Assembly: GCF_029962835.1 (NCBI RefSeq)
Contig: NC_080573.1
Span: forward strand, 141,589,495 to 141,653,494
Source of the DNA: Magnolia sinica
Lineage: Eukaryota; Streptophyta; Magnoliopsida; Magnoliales; Magnoliaceae
Length of the DNA: 64,000 nt
Reading direction: 5' to 3'
Of this stretch, positions 1 through 11,488 are shown piece by piece (position 1 is the first letter of the stretch; every line of letters begins with the position of its first letter). The position numbers were made by a program, and so were the translations under genes. The notes beneath the pieces were generated by a model. It did not search any database. It was given only the letters and a program-made list of their open reading frames with translations, and was not told the origin of the DNA.

Positions 1-2290
1 CAAGAGATGCCATCATTGGGGAACCGAGCTTCCCCGAGCATCTTTCCTGGCTGACTTAACAGTGGACTCATACTTATAGTTGGGAGAGAACGCCAGACGA
101 TGTAATTCCCTGTTGCTGATTGATCTGGGAATCTGCTTCGCCGTAAATTTCTGAAATGGCATAGGTCTCCCTTTGTTTTTGATACACTGGAATAGGGCAA
201 TGTAATCCTCTGGGCAGTCACCAAACGATAAGCTGATATATCTTCCGACGTGAGTAACAGCGTCTCTGATCCATGTCTTCTTCTGGAGTTTATGACTGAG
301 AGCAGATCTGTCTTCCTCTCGCTTCTTATCTGGATCTGCCTCGTGCGGTTGCAAAAAGTCAGGACGCATCTGTAACAGCTCAGCTGCGATGATTTCTTCT
401 TCTGCACCTTCATGAAAGAGCGTTAGGGTGCCAAGCTGGGATCAGGAGCGTGGGGAGGAGAGGGAAGGGATGGGGGAGTCGAGGGGGGATTGGGAGCCCA
501 TTGACGAGGATACGTACTCCGAATCATCAAACTGAGAGTTTCGTTCATGGAGGTTGGAGTCGAAATCGGTGCTGAATTGGAGAGATAGCGGGGCTGATTC
601 ATCTTGCTGATTGAGGTAGGAAAATGGGGGTATGCGCCAGACCATAGGGGGGTGTCTGGGATCGGAATAAGTCGGGTAACGTTGGTTGTCGGTTTGGCTA
701 TCGGGTAGTGGGAATGAAATAAATTTAGGTCTATGGATATCGGGTTTGGGAATGGATCTGAAACTGGCCCAGATCCGTTGGGAGAAGTCGGGATCGGGGA
801 TTGAGCCACGTGCCTTACCACAATCTTCCCGCCTGTCATCTTAACTGAGGGGGTAGGTAGCGAGGAGATCGATATGTTTGGGCGATAACGTGACTCGATC
901 TGAGCCATGGTGAGGCCAGAAGCGGGATCGCGATCGGCTCTATTGTCGAGGTGCCTGCTCTGGTTCGCTGTTGGGTCGACGCGTGTCGCAAGATGGGACT
1001 GGCGCGGTAGGGACATTGTTGGAGTATGAAAAGAAGGAAATCGTGATCCGCTAGAGCATCGGAATCGTGCTTCGTCTTCCTCACTTGGCTTCTCTGGACT
1101 GTGGTTCGGGAGAGGGTCCCGGACTCTCCAGATATCGCCCCATCTCGGTGTGCATTCACCCTTAGCCTCCCGTTGCACCGGCAAGATGATGGATCTGTTG
1201 TCAACAAGGACCTGGATGTGGGGAGGCAATGGGTCGCCCTTCTTCCTTCTGATGCAGACTCTCATGACCGCAACCTCCTCTCCTAGCTTCGTCTTAGGAT
1301 CCAATTCTATCAGTGTCCCTAGCACTTTCGTCGCTGAGATGAAGAACTCGTCAAACCATAACTCCATAGGGATTCCCCAAATCAGGATCCACACTTCTTC
1401 CATGTCGAAGATAGAAAATTCGTCCCAGCTATAGACGTTGGATATTGGTCCGTCTTTGTGAATGGACCTTGCCATAATCAGAAGGTCCGGATTGAGTCCT
1501 GGGCAGACCTTTACCCATAGTTCGTTAAAGCCGATCGGTTTAATGGTGTAGTTTCCCGGCGAAAAACCATGACATTCGAAGATCCACTCTCGGACTCGAG
1601 ATATGGAGACTCCTTTGCATATCAGAACGACTGAGTCTCGCAACTCGAGACGTTGGCTGTTGATCTTATCTTGCTCAATTCTGAGGACACAGTTCGAGTC
1701 CTTTTTGTCTGTATTCACTTTACATGGGTCTTGTTTATTGATGGATTCCATCGAAGAGTTGTGGGAATCAGGGACTATCTGTATCGCTGTTGCAGGGGGC
1801 TTGGTATTCAGAAGCGTGTCTTTGAAAGAGGGGGCTCCCGGAATAGCTGAGCGCGTTGGATGAAGATTGGGTTGCGCCTCCGTGGGACCCTTAGAGGAGG
1901 TCGGCTTCACAGGGCGGGACTACCTACTTGGGCCGAATCGCGCTCTTTGGACAGGAAGGGGCATGCCTCCGAAACTCATGCCATGAAGCATCTCGACTGC
2001 TCTGGCCAGTTCAGCTTCTGAGCTCATTTTGACCAGCGCAAAACCACGGTATTGGCCGGAAGATCTATCTCTTGGCATGATGACATCCATTACGGCTCCA
2101 GCTCGACCGAAAACCCTAGAGATGTTGATGGGTAACCACCCTCCTGGGTACCCTCTAACAAAGAGAGTTGGGTATTGCATTTTAGGCCTGCTAGCTTGAC
2201 TGGAGAGGGTGGTTTTTCTCCTCCTGTTGGATACATCGGTCCATTGGTTCTTTTGCTGTGGCCTGCGAGAGTACTCTGTACCACCATCTT
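1..2290 (-). mobile_element. LINE (L1-type), 5' part with ORF1, running off the left edge
   Basis: Minus-strand L1-like non-LTR retrotransposon. Seen: an ORF1-like frame (2180 down to 423) with an RRM followed by a DUF4283-like domain and a proline-rich tail. Further coding-like sequence (369 to 13) carries a motif around RELHRLAFSPNY that could be the ORF1 end or the ORF1-ORF2 linker. Upstream of the RRM, another frame at 2287-2090 shows continuing coding-like sequence, so the true ORF1 start may be further upstream and frameshifted. ORF2 would lie beyond the window. Known: plant L1 ORF1 proteins bind RNA and accompany the ORF2 endonuclease and reverse transcriptase. The boundary with the RT fragment at 2374 is uncertain. 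Confidence 0.75.
423..2180 (-). pseudogene. LINE ORF1: RRM + DUF4283-like RNA-binding protein with one in-frame stop
   Basis: Reading from 2180 downward, the first ~86 residues form an RRM: an RNP2-like strand LFVRGYP, then an RNP1-like strand QYRGFALVKM. A single TAG at 1920-1922 interrupts the frame, and the same frame stays open to 423 for another 495 codons. That second part holds a DUF4283-like fold (VVLICKGVS, PGNYTIKPIGFNELWV, EEVWILIWGIPMELW) followed by a Ser/Pro-rich low-complexity tail ending at a stop near 423. Known family: plant L1 ORF1 proteins often combine an RRM with DUF4283. Apart from the one stop the frame is long and clean, so this copy is relatively young. I did not identify a zinc knuckle. 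Confidence 0.75.
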
Positions 2291-2373
2291 CTTCTGCTAT
2301 GTTCGTCGATGTTGCTTGCTATTGGAAGTGTTGACATTCTTTTGGATCTGGCGGATGGAGAGGGTCGGGCGGA

Positions 2374-3085
2374 TCAGGTGGATGGAGAGGCTCCTTCGTT
2401 GCGAGCTCCTTCATCAATGCACCAAAAATCCCCTGAGAAGACTTTTCTCACCATAGAAGTGATCCATTTCCAACAAGAGGAAGCTCTATAAAGTGAAGAT
2501 TCCCTAAATCTCCACACCCATTTTCCCAACAAGGCAGGGTTATTGTCGTCAAGCCTCCTACTTCCCATCCCTCTCTCCTTGAAAGGCATGCAGACCTCCT
2601 TCCAGTTTAGTAGGTGGGATTTTCCATTAAGGTCCCCACATTACCAAAGAAAGTCCCTTGCAACTTGTTGATTATGAGAAGAACTGACTTGGGGCAGCGG
2701 AATGATGACATACATGGGGAGGTTCGAAAGGGCAGATTCGATTAGCGTAATTCTACCACTGAGGGAGAGAAATCTGGATTTTCAAGGTGACAACTTCCTC
2801 TCCATCCGTTCGATCACTGAATCGCAATCCAAAGAGAGAGCCCCAAGTAAGTAGACGGGAAAGAGCCAACTCGACAACCAAAGATTTCCGCCAACTCTTT
2901 AACTTCCCGCACCTCCAAGTGGACCCCCAAGATCTCGCTCTTTGGGAGATTGACCTTAAGATCTGAGATAGCCTCAAAACAATGTATAATTTTATGCAGA
3001 TTTTTCACGTTGGACTTGGCCGAATCACAAAAGATAAGTGTATCATCTGCAAATTGAATTTTACTTATAAGGTTCCTTTTTTAGT
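2374..3085 (-). mobile_element. LINE ORF2 fragment (end of reverse transcriptase)
   Basis: Minus-strand translation just below 3060 gives the RT active-site box FADDTLIFC. It is followed by the typical plant LINE run NLHKIIHCFEAISDLKVNL, then LAEIFGCRVGSFPSTYLGLSL, and in another frame RRLDDNNPALLGKWVWRFRE near 2560-2450. Several frame changes separate these pieces. This is a 5'- and 3'-truncated ORF2 piece lying upstream of the ORF1 of the neighbouring LINE, so it is a separate insertion or a rearrangement product. Confidence 0.75.
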
Positions 3086-3234
3086 AACTTTATATTTAAT
3101 TAATTATTAGTGTGAGTCATTGACTTGTTTGGCAATTTTCCTTTGGGTATTTTTGTCACTTATTTTGTTGGTCACATCTTGGCTGTTAAACAATGTATGA
3201 GCTCGATTAGATAGTCCATTAAGTTACCTTTATC

Positions 3235-3620
3235 ATCATGACCATCATCGAAGCCTAATCCACAATTAATTGGGGTCTTGTTCTGCTATTCCACTTTGTC
3301 AAGGACCATAGGCTATCAAGTTTTTTCTTACTACCTCTATCCACGTCCTTTTGTGCCTTCCCTTTGCCCTTTTAGAGACTTCAACTTGTACCAATTCACT
3401 CCTAATCAGTGCGGTTCTTGGTCTCCCCTGCACATGACCAAACCATCTAAGTTTACTTGCTCTCCTCTTATTACCATTTGGTGCTACTCCTAAGTTCCCT
3501 TGAATGCATTCATTTCTAATTCTATTCTTCCTCATCTTGCCACTCATCCATCTTAACATCCTCATCTCAGCGACAGTCATCCTACGAACATGTTTTTCCT
3601 TAACTGCCAACATTTTGTCT
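3235..3620 (-). mobile_element. RTE-type LINE, 3' end
   Basis: Minus-strand ORF 3613-3299 encodes the conserved C-terminal stretch of plant RTE elements: AEMRMLRWMSGKMRKNRIRNE, then LRWFGHVQGRP, then RHKRTWIEVVRKNL. After the stop, the 3' UTR reads CCCCAATTAATTGTGGATTAGGCTTCGATG and ends in a short trinucleotide-like tail of ATGATGG/TCATGATG type around 3235-3255, which is how RTE elements terminate. The copy is heavily 5'-truncated. RTE is a different clade from the L1-type LINEs in the rest of the window. Confidence 0.8.
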
Positions 3621-4040
3621 CATAAAGTATGGCTGATCTTATAAATATCCCTATAAAATTTCCCTTTCAATGTACGCAATGATCACATAAAAGTGCAGAG
3701 GCACATCTCCAGTTTTTTCCATCCAGCTTGAAGTCTGAGTTACCTTTATCAAGCAATTTTAACATGAATTATGGTCAATTTACTGAAGGGTTGTGTGGTC
3801 ATGACGGGATGTAGGTTATTTTATTCATTATTAAATTTTTGTTAAATCCAAGTATTGCGCAGGTTTAGTGTGAGTTGGTTCATTTTGAAGGCTCTGGAAG
3901 AAAAAAGGGAAGTCCCGAAAGGACATGGGGGGAGGTGGTAAGAGAATGTTTGATGACCTATGATTTAATTGAAGATATGGTTGAGTCTAACAGCAGAATG
4001 GGATTTGTGTAGCTAACACTAATTAGTTGGGATTTAATAA
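3621..4040. other. intergenic, no gene seen
   Basis: AT-rich sequence between the RTE 3' end and a short tandem repeat. I see no coding potential, RNA gene or clear terminal repeat here. Confidence 0.5.
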
Positions 4041-4520
4041 TTTATTAAAAAAGATGGTTTGGATTAGAATTGATGAATGGTTAGGATTATATCAAGGTTT
4101 TGGATTAGAAATTTTTTTTTGAAAGATGAAGAGATTTCATAAAGAAAAAGAGGGAAGAAAAGAGAGGCTGCTGAGAAAGCAGGCCTCAGATTACGCGCCC
4201 AAAAAGAAGAAATCAGGGCCCAACAGATCCTTAACATTCAAAGCCCATTCAATGATAAGACGCTTAGCCAAAGACGCCACAGACCCAGCCGAATTGGAGA
4301 GATTTCTAAAGCATCTATTGTTTCTTTCCCCCCACACAGACCACCACACTGCTAGAACCACCATTCGCCAAATACTAGTTTTGGATTAGAATTGATGAAT
4401 GGTTAGGATTATATCGGGGTTTTGGATTAGAATCGATGAATGGTAAGGATTATATCAGGGTTTTGGATTAGAATCAATGAATGGTTAGGATCATATCAGG
4501 GTTTCTTTTACTTTAGGAAA
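4041..4520. repeat. ~48-bp tandem repeat (about four units) split by a LINE tail
   Basis: The unit TTTTGGATTAGAATTGATG followed by AATGGTTAGGATTATATCAGGG recurs about four times: one copy before 4111 and about three after 4378. Units differ by a few substitutions. The array is interrupted by the LINE tail at 4111-4378. Confidence 0.8.
4111..4378 (-). mobile_element. 5'-truncated LINE tail with 13-bp target duplication
   Basis: Read on the minus strand, this gives an open stretch ending the zf-RVT region (VWGERNNRCFRNLSNSAG, then KRLIIEWALNVKDLL), a stop, a short UTR and a terminal A-run (T-run at 4112-4120). Both sides carry the 13-mer TTTTGGATTAGAA (4098-4110 and 4379-4391), the target duplication expected from target-primed reverse transcription. 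The 13-mer is also part of the surrounding tandem repeat, which weakens the inference slightly. Confidence 0.75.
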
Positions 4521-6280
4521 GTTCTCTGTGTAAAGGCTATTTTATGAATAGCAAGCAGTGAATGAAATAGTTTCTTTGATTGGATTAGTTTGAGGTATCC
4601 ATTAAAAGGATTATTATGGAGTGTGGGGTTCCTGCTATGGCTGGTGTGAGTCTGACTAAACCTAAAGTTCCAAGTTTGATGTGGCTTCTAACCTAAAACC
4701 TCAAATCAGGTGTTAGGATTTGTTGAATTGCTCTGTCTATCCCTGTATCATATTCTATTCCGAAAGTAGAAAAGGGAGGGTGATTTTGCTCAATTTTTAT
4801 CAATAATGAAAATTTAGTGTCTGTTTGGGTAGGGGATCCTGCAAAATTCGGGTTTAAGCCTACTCTTGATTTTGGTGGGTCCGTTGCCCTCCAAGTCGGA
4901 TTTGCGTTGCTGGAGACATTTTTTTCCACTTAACTTTAGAAGTTCTAGGAAAAATTGTAAATGGATAATCAATTGTGCTTAAGTGGAGGGAAGTTGGCTT
5001 TAACAAAACAAATCCAATGTGGAGGCGGCATAGGCCAGTCATAATCAGGATTGGGCTTATTCCCAAATTTGTGGGTCCCCTTGTTGACAAGGACGCTTGT
5101 TCAGAAAGGAAAAAACAACAGATATCCACTGAGACAATGGCACTGATCAGCAATGGAAGGCAGATCTGGGAGACCCATTCCTTGCTTGCTACTCCTGCCA
5201 ACAGTTGTACTATTGCTGGTTTTACCAAGCCCACGTGAATGTATGATGCAGCCCATCTACATACCACCATGTCCTATCGGGGCCCTGCAAGATCCAGTCC
5301 AGATGTCAGGTGGGTCCCACTGTAGATGCCCTTTACCCTAAAAATTCCTGCTGTTCATCAAGTGGGGAACAGTTCATGAAACAATAGACGGCTGGAAAAT
5401 TATTGGCCCTGTTTTTCTAGGCTCTTCACTATTGTCTAACATTGTGGCACACCTAATGAGTTGGGCCAGGCCATCTGCTTGTGCACACCCGCCTAATGGA
5501 AGGTTTGGATGCCATGCCTGTCGCCAAGGTGGGCCGTCTTATATGCCTGATTCCAAGTGTAGCTGACTTGAAATTGTATGTGGATGTTGACTGAGGTGGA
5601 TATTTGGAAGACCGGAAATTCACTGCTGGTTTCTATGGATATGAGGGGACATTTCTGTACTTGCCGAAAGATTTTGGAGTAGAAAGAAGCGAGAGCTGGT
5701 CTCTTGATGGTATCCCCGCTAGACTTCTCAGTCACCATTTGAACTCCTTTGAGCAAGAAGACCCCTTATCTTGATGGGGAGCATTTATTGTGTCATGGTC
5801 ATCATAATGATGAACATGAACATGTTAGTTGAATTCCTTGATGTGTGTGCTCCAAATTCATCCTTGAACATTTGGAGGGTGAGAAGGAAAATATGAAAAC
5901 TATCAAAAAGAGGGGGGAAAGAAAAGGAAAAGATGAGTCCCAATTTTCATGGCTGCAATGCTTACCAGGCTCCAGATCAGATTCCCGATGCTAGCATGAG
6001 TTGTTTTTCCTTCTCAATGGACAGTCAGGTATGATTTGGTAATTCGATCATTCCCAACCTCATTTTCACTTAAGTTGGAGGAATTTCTAGAAGTGCAACA
6101 TACTCTTTCTGGAATCTGTAGTTCTTTGATCACTTCATAATTTTATATCATGCTACCAATTTTTTTTAGCAGATTACTTGGGGTTAGCTATGAATTTCTG
6201 CACTATTTCTTTTATAGTTTAGAATAAAGTAGTTATTGAACATTTGACACCATAACACCAGCAAACAAAATTTTCACTTA
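4521..6280. other. intergenic, no convincing gene
   Basis: Only short open frames without recognisable domains. The stretch 5230-5340 contains GTGGGTCCCACTG-type motifs shared with the inverted-repeat elements elsewhere in the window. I see no RNA gene. Confidence 0.4.
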
Positions 6281-6281
6281 T

Positions 6282-6957
6282 GTTTTTGATGGGTAATAAA
6301 GATTTTATTCAAAACAGAAAGATAAAAATACGAGGGAGACTACTGCATCCATTACAAATGACTTGGCTGCAAGAATAAACATTGACAGGGAGTGTCAATT
6401 CAATTAGAAAGCCAAAGGGGGGATTCTAGATTGCTTCAGCGACAGACCGACCACGCACAGGACAAGCTTCTTCAATAAGACACTAGGATTTCCTCTCAGT
6501 TATGAAGAATCATGTCCCTTGATACCCCTCTAAATTTACAATCAGTCTAGCCCAGTTCAGAAGCATCCCCCATTGATCCTACTCAAAATTACCAAGGAGC
6601 TGATATCACGTCAAATATTCTCTTGTTTCTCTCCACCCAGACACACCAGATAAGTACATAAAAAGAGCCATGCCAGAGCCATCCCCCTGCCGAACCCCAA
6701 GCCTTCGCAGACAAGATTTTGAACAGCTGGGAGACAGACCTGTGGAACACCCGGCTCATAGCATATCTCATAAGCACCGCGGTCCAAATCTACCTACAGT
6801 GGTGCAATAAGGAGATGGTTTGCGGATTCTTCATTGTTACAGCACATGACACACCTATTGAGGGGCATCAGCCCCTTACACTGTAACTGATCAACCATGA
6901 GGATTTTACTGAGGAAAGCCAACCATGCGAATACCCTGATTTCCTATTGGAGGTTGA
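6282..6957 (-). mobile_element. LINE ORF2 C-terminal fragment (zf-RVT) with 3' end
   Basis: Minus-strand translation from about 6950 gives FAWLAFLSKILMVDQLQCKG then LNRCVMCCNNEE (the zf-RVT zinc-binding region of plant LINE ORF2), and further down WCVWVERNKRIFDV at 6690-6595. The left end near 6285 resembles a LINE 3' terminus (AATAAAG followed by TTTTATTC in the plus reading). Its 5'-truncated end abuts the 5'-truncated end of the plus-strand LINE at about 6960, so the two relics lie head to head. Confidence 0.75.
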
Positions 6958-8854
6958 AGGTTTTTCGCTAAAGATCAAAGATTGGTGGGCGTCGTTTGTT
7001 GTGGATGGCTTCACAGGTTTCAAGATATCCCTCATAAGCTGAAATTATTGAAGGATAAAAATCAGAACATGGAAGAAAGAAGAATTAGGCAAAAGAGATG
7101 CAGAAACCATGGAAATCCTTCATTCCCTTCAGGCCTCGGACATGAAAATGGAGGAGAATGCTTTCTTCTGACGAATTAGCCTTGCGGATTAAGTTAACTC
7201 AGGATTATGCTGGAAGAATCAAAGAGGAGGAAATCAAGCGGAGACAACGTTCAAGAAGCAATTGGCTAAAGGACGGTGATAAAAGCACGAAGTACTTTCA
7301 TAGCGTGGCCAACACCTGTTCGAGGACTAATAAAATCGGTAGTCTCGTAGTGGATGGCACTTGTTTTGAAGGCAAGGAGCAACTTTTGGTTTAAATTCCA
7401 CGGTTCTATGAAAAACTGTTATCAGGAGAGAATTGGGGAAGACCAACATTGGACAATCTCACCTTTAAGTGTTTCTCAGAGGTTGAAGTGATCTCTCTCG
7501 AGATTCCCTTTTCAGAGGAGGAAGTGAAAGTCATTGTTGACTTGTTGGACAATGGTAAAGCCCCGGGTCTGGATGGCTTCCCAATAGCATTCTTTCAGAT
7601 TTTCTGGGAGGTGGTCATAAGGGACGTCACGAGCTTCATATCGGAATTTTTACAGAGGTAGATTATCGTCGGACCTTGGTGTGTCCTTCATAGTTTTGAT
7701 TCCTAAGTCTTCTGGAGGCGAATTCTTTAAAAGATTTTCGGCCGATAAGTCTTATAGGTGGGCCTTATAAAATCTTTGCGAAGTTCCTAGCGACTCACTT
7801 GAGGAAGATTATTGGAGTCATTTGGCAGATTCTGGATTGTGCATTGATAGCTCATGAATGCTTAGATTCTAAGCATAGAGGAGGAGAGAAAGGTGTAGTC
7901 TGTAAACTAGACATAGTGAAAGCCTACGACCATGTTGATTGGAATTTTCTTCATTACATGATGGCCATAATGGGATGTGGGCTGAAGCGGAGGAGATGGA
8001 TTAGGGAATGTGTAGGGTTGGCTCATTTGTCGATTCTTATCAATGGATCTCTGAAGGGTTTCTTCAAAAGCTCCAGGGGTCTTCGTCCTCTATCCCCTTT
8101 CCTCTTCCTTTTGGTGGCTAAGGCTCTTGGGTGAATGCTGCACAAGGGTCAAGTCGAAGGTCTCATTAATGGCTTCAAGGTGGAAGGTATGCATTACCCC
8201 ATGTCTCATTTGGAATTTGTGGATGACACCTATTTTGCGAAGCTTCTCCCATCATGGTGGAAATTTTAAAAACTATTGTCAAATGTTTTAAAGTTGTATT
8301 GGGCTTTAGAGTCAATCTATCAAAGAGTAAGATGTATGGTCTACGAAAGGAGACAGAAAAAGTTGAGCGGTTGGCCCATATCTTTGGATGTGTAGCTGGG
8401 GTCCTTTGGCATCTTTTCTCGGCCTACCTCTTTGCGTGGGCAAATCGGCATTATACCTTTGGGATAAGGTGGTGGAAAGATTCGAGCGAAAGCTTGCAAG
8501 GTGGAACACTTGGTACCTCTCGCTTGAAGGGCATATTACCCTAATTAAAGGAGCCTTATCCAATCTCCCTCTTTACTTTATGTCGCTTTTCAAATGTCCG
8601 CCGCACGTTCCTTCAAGACTTGAAAAGCTTAGGCGCGATTTCTTGTGCCAAGGGGCTGAAGTGAAAAAAAGAAGTTTCATCTACTTTCGTGGGATTAGGT
8701 TTGCAAAACGTATGAGAGCAGGTTGGGGCAAGGATAAAAGATCTCAACTCATGAATATTGCTTTGCCCGGGAAATTGATTTGGAGAATTGGTGAGGAAGA
8801 GGGGCCTCTTTGGAAAGAGGTTGTTATCAGAAAAATATGGCTTTGCATTTATTT

Positions 8855-8930
8855 TTAATAATAATAATATTATTAATAATAGTAATATTATTATTATTAT
8901 TACTTTTTTTTTTGGGGGGGGGGGGGGGGG
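8855..8930. repeat. (TAA)n microsatellite followed by T-run and 17-G homopolymer
   Basis: About 50 bp of TAA/ATT repeats followed by ten T and then seventeen consecutive G, inside an otherwise continuous LINE ORF2. Such a G-run is unusual in AT-rich plant DNA and could form a quadruplex. Replication slippage or an assembly/base-calling artefact is possible. Confidence 0.9.
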
Positions 8931-9392
8931 TGGGTTAGTAATTGTATCGAGCATCAACCGTGTGGAAAGGAATTTCCTTCGTGAAAGAGGCATTCTCGGC
9001 AAGGGTGGGACTCTCTTTGGGAAACGATGAAAAAACCATATTAAGGGAAGATGTGTGGGTAAACTCCTCTTTACTGAAAGACGAATATCTTTCCATCTTT
9101 CACATAGCCTCGGACCCCTTTATTTTGGTGGCGAATTGTTATTCTCGCATTGGAGGAGCGATGGTTTAAGAGCCTCCTTATAGGTGTTTCCTTCGTGGTG
9201 AGGAAGTTGATGATTTTGCCGCCCTTCTTGAACGCATTAATATATTTGTTCCTATCTTGCCCGACTCGGATAAGTTGGTTTGGAAAGTTGATAATCGGGC
9301 ACTTTCTGAATAAAATCTTTTTACTCCCTCGTTCGTGTTAAAGCTCCAAAAGGAGAGGCGCGATGTACACAATTTGTTTTGTTGTCCCTCCC

Positions 9393-9672
9393 AAGGTGTG
9401 GTCCACCTGAGATTTGAATCTATCTCGTTTGTTTGTACTCATTCCACGACATGTAAGATTGTGGGTACGTGATGTGCGAGGAGGAATGCTAATGCTCCTC
9501 GGGCTCCTAGTAGTACCAACGGTTCAAAATAGATCAAAGTTACATGGCTTCCACAATGATGTATTTATCATATCTACACTGTCCATCAATTTTTTGAAAT
9601 CAATTTAGATATTAATAATCCCAAAAATGAGTCATTTCCAAGGATCAAGTGGAACACACCACAAACAGTAGT
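9393..9672. repeat. inverted-repeat (MITE-like) fragment inside the LINE
   Basis: Begins AGGTGTGGTCCACCTGAGAT and ends near GATCAAGTGGAACACACCAC, which are approximate inverted repeats. The interior carries GATGTATTTATCATATC and CACTGTCCATC, the motif set of the element at 42994-43396. LINE zf-RVT sequence resumes on its right (9690). Ends are not precisely defined. Confidence 0.55.
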
Positions 9673-10048
9673 ACTCACCATTGACAATCTGTGGAAGAGG
9701 GCTATGATCTTACCAAATATTTGTAGTATATGCATGCAAGATAAGGAGACTGTTGATAATCTATTTATGCATTTGTCCTTTTCTCACCCTAGGGGAGTGA
9801 GGTTTGTAGACCTTTTGATGAGGGAGGTGCTAGTATAAGAAGTTTGTCTAAGGTCAATCTAGCCTTGTTGGGTAAGAGGACCTAGAGATTTGGAATTGAG
9901 GATTCAGACCTTTAAAGAAGGGGTATTGCTGTTAAATAGGGTACTGATTCCATTGGGCAGTGGGCCAAAGAATGTGCATTTGCTAGGGAGGTTTGGGATC
10001 TTTTTCTTTAGTTCTTTGGGGTTCTATGGGTTTTCCCGAACACAGTAG

Positions 10049-10648
10049 GGGGGTGTTTGGCCCATGGTATTGGGAAGGATTAGGTGAGATGGGATTCAAA
10101 AAACATAATTATTACATATGGTAGGGATTGTCCCCCTCTTACCATGGGATAAGCTTAATTCCATGCTATGCTTGTAATACGGTGGTACATTGAATGGATA
10201 TACCCACCATCTTTTGAAACTATTGAGAATAACACGTGTTATATCCAAACCATTCATCTGTTTTGTAACCTCATTTTATGGCATGAGCCTAAAAATGAGG
10301 TAGATCCAAAACTTATGTGGCCCCAAAGAAATTTTCAATGGTAGGTATTCAATCCCCAATGCTTTCTATGGTGGGGTCCACTTGAGCATTAGATCTACCT
10401 GATTATTTGGCCCATGCTCTAAAATGATCTCGAAAAATGGGTGGACGGTGTGGATATAGCCCACACATCATGGTGGGACCTACACAACTTGCTAACATTG
10501 AGTGGAATTGGCACAGGACCCAATGCAATTCCATCTAATCTAATTCCAAGGTTTTCCATTCTTCCCAAGCATTGAGTGGAATTGGCACAGGACCAAATGC
10601 AATTCCATCCCACCTAATCCCATCTAATACCATGCGCCAAACGCCCCC
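10049..10648. mobile_element. Tourist-like (PIF/Harbinger) MITE, copy 1
   Basis: Terminal inverted repeats: GGGGGTGTTTGG..CATGGTATT at the left, with its complement AATACCATGCGCCAAACG..CCCCC at the right, extending about 45-50 bp imperfectly. A TAG trinucleotide flanks both sides (10046-10048 and 10649-10651), as expected for 3-bp PIF/Harbinger-type duplications. No coding capacity. It interrupts the zf-RVT region of the plus-strand LINE. A second copy in opposite orientation is at 44103-44720. Confidence 0.85.
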
Positions 10649-11010
10649 TAGAGGAATTCGTCATTGCTTGGCATGGTGGGGAGTTGGGGAAATTAGGGAA
10701 AAGGGTGTGGAGATTAGGCTTGTTAGCAATTCTTTGGGCTTTATGGTGGGAAAGAAATGAGTGATGCTTCAGAAACAAAATGCGAAGAGCAGTGCAGATC
10801 TTTAGATTGGCCATTCAGAATGTGAAGAAGTGGGCGGAAGTGTAGTTTTGGTTTTCTTTCTTCGTTTTTGAGGGATGAATCTTATGGTGTAGTTGTATAT
10901 TTTTGTATATTTGTAATTTTTGGCCTCGGCCTTTTTGAATGAAATTTCATCATTGTTAAAAAAGAAGAAGAAGAATCATTGCTTTACAAGGCTTCCATTC
11001 TTTGGAGGTC

Positions 11011-11488
11011 CATAGCTAGTTTGGCCCCTAAGGTCTCTGAAAGATTCAAGTTCGTCCCAAGGGAGGGAAGTAGAATTCGCTTATGAGATGACCCTTGGTG
11101 CGATCCCTCGCCCCTTAAGAACTCCTTTTAATGCATATGCATTTTCACACCAGGCTCGAGTGGGGTGGCCTGTGGGATGCAGGGGCACACTTGGGGTGGG
11201 CGGCTCGTGTGAGGCAGGTGGCTCGTGTGTGGTCTTCTTCTTTTTTAACAATGATGCAATTTCATAGCTAGTTTGGCCCCTAAGGTCTCTGAAAGATTCA
11301 AGTTCGTCCCAGGGGAGGGAAGCAGAATTCGCTTATGAGATGACCCTTGGTGCGATCCCTCCCCCCTTAAGAACTCCTTTTAATGCATATGCATTTTCAC
11401 ACCGGGCTCGAGTGGGGTGGCCCGTGGGATGCAGGGGCACACTCGGGGTGGGTGGCCCATGTGAGGCGGGTGGCTCGTGTGTGGTGGG
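11011..11488. repeat. ~252-bp tandem duplication of LINE plus LTR sequence
   Basis: 11011-11232 and 11263-11488 are near-identical direct copies, each running from CATAGCTAGTTTGGCCCC (LINE) into TTTTCACACC..GGCTCGAGTGGGG (small LTR). Between them, 11233-11264 is the reverse complement, with one mismatch, of the LINE tail at 10940-10971. Confidence 0.85.

Larger units (their letters stand above)
6961..10975 (+). mobile_element. LINE ORF2 relic (RT + zf-RVT) with 3' tail; nested insertions
   Basis: Plus-strand plant L1 ORF2 lacking the endonuclease. In order, in several frames: pre-RT segment with RQRSRSNWLKDGDKSTKYFH (7235-7305); RT start FSEEEVKVIVDLL..GKAPGLDGFP (7500-7580); KLDIVKAYDHVDW (7905-7945); a FVDDT box near 8218 in place of the usual FADD; thumb region to about 8850; then zf-RVT pieces (VWVNSSLLKDEY at 9050; LWKRAMILPNICSICMQDKE near 9690; LWALWWERNERCFRNK near 10740). 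The tail ends in AATGAAATTTCATC plus an A/GA-rich run at 10937-10975. Many stops and frameshifts. A low-complexity block (8855-8930), a MITE fragment (9393-9672) and a Tourist-like MITE (10049-10648) interrupt it. Confidence 0.85.
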
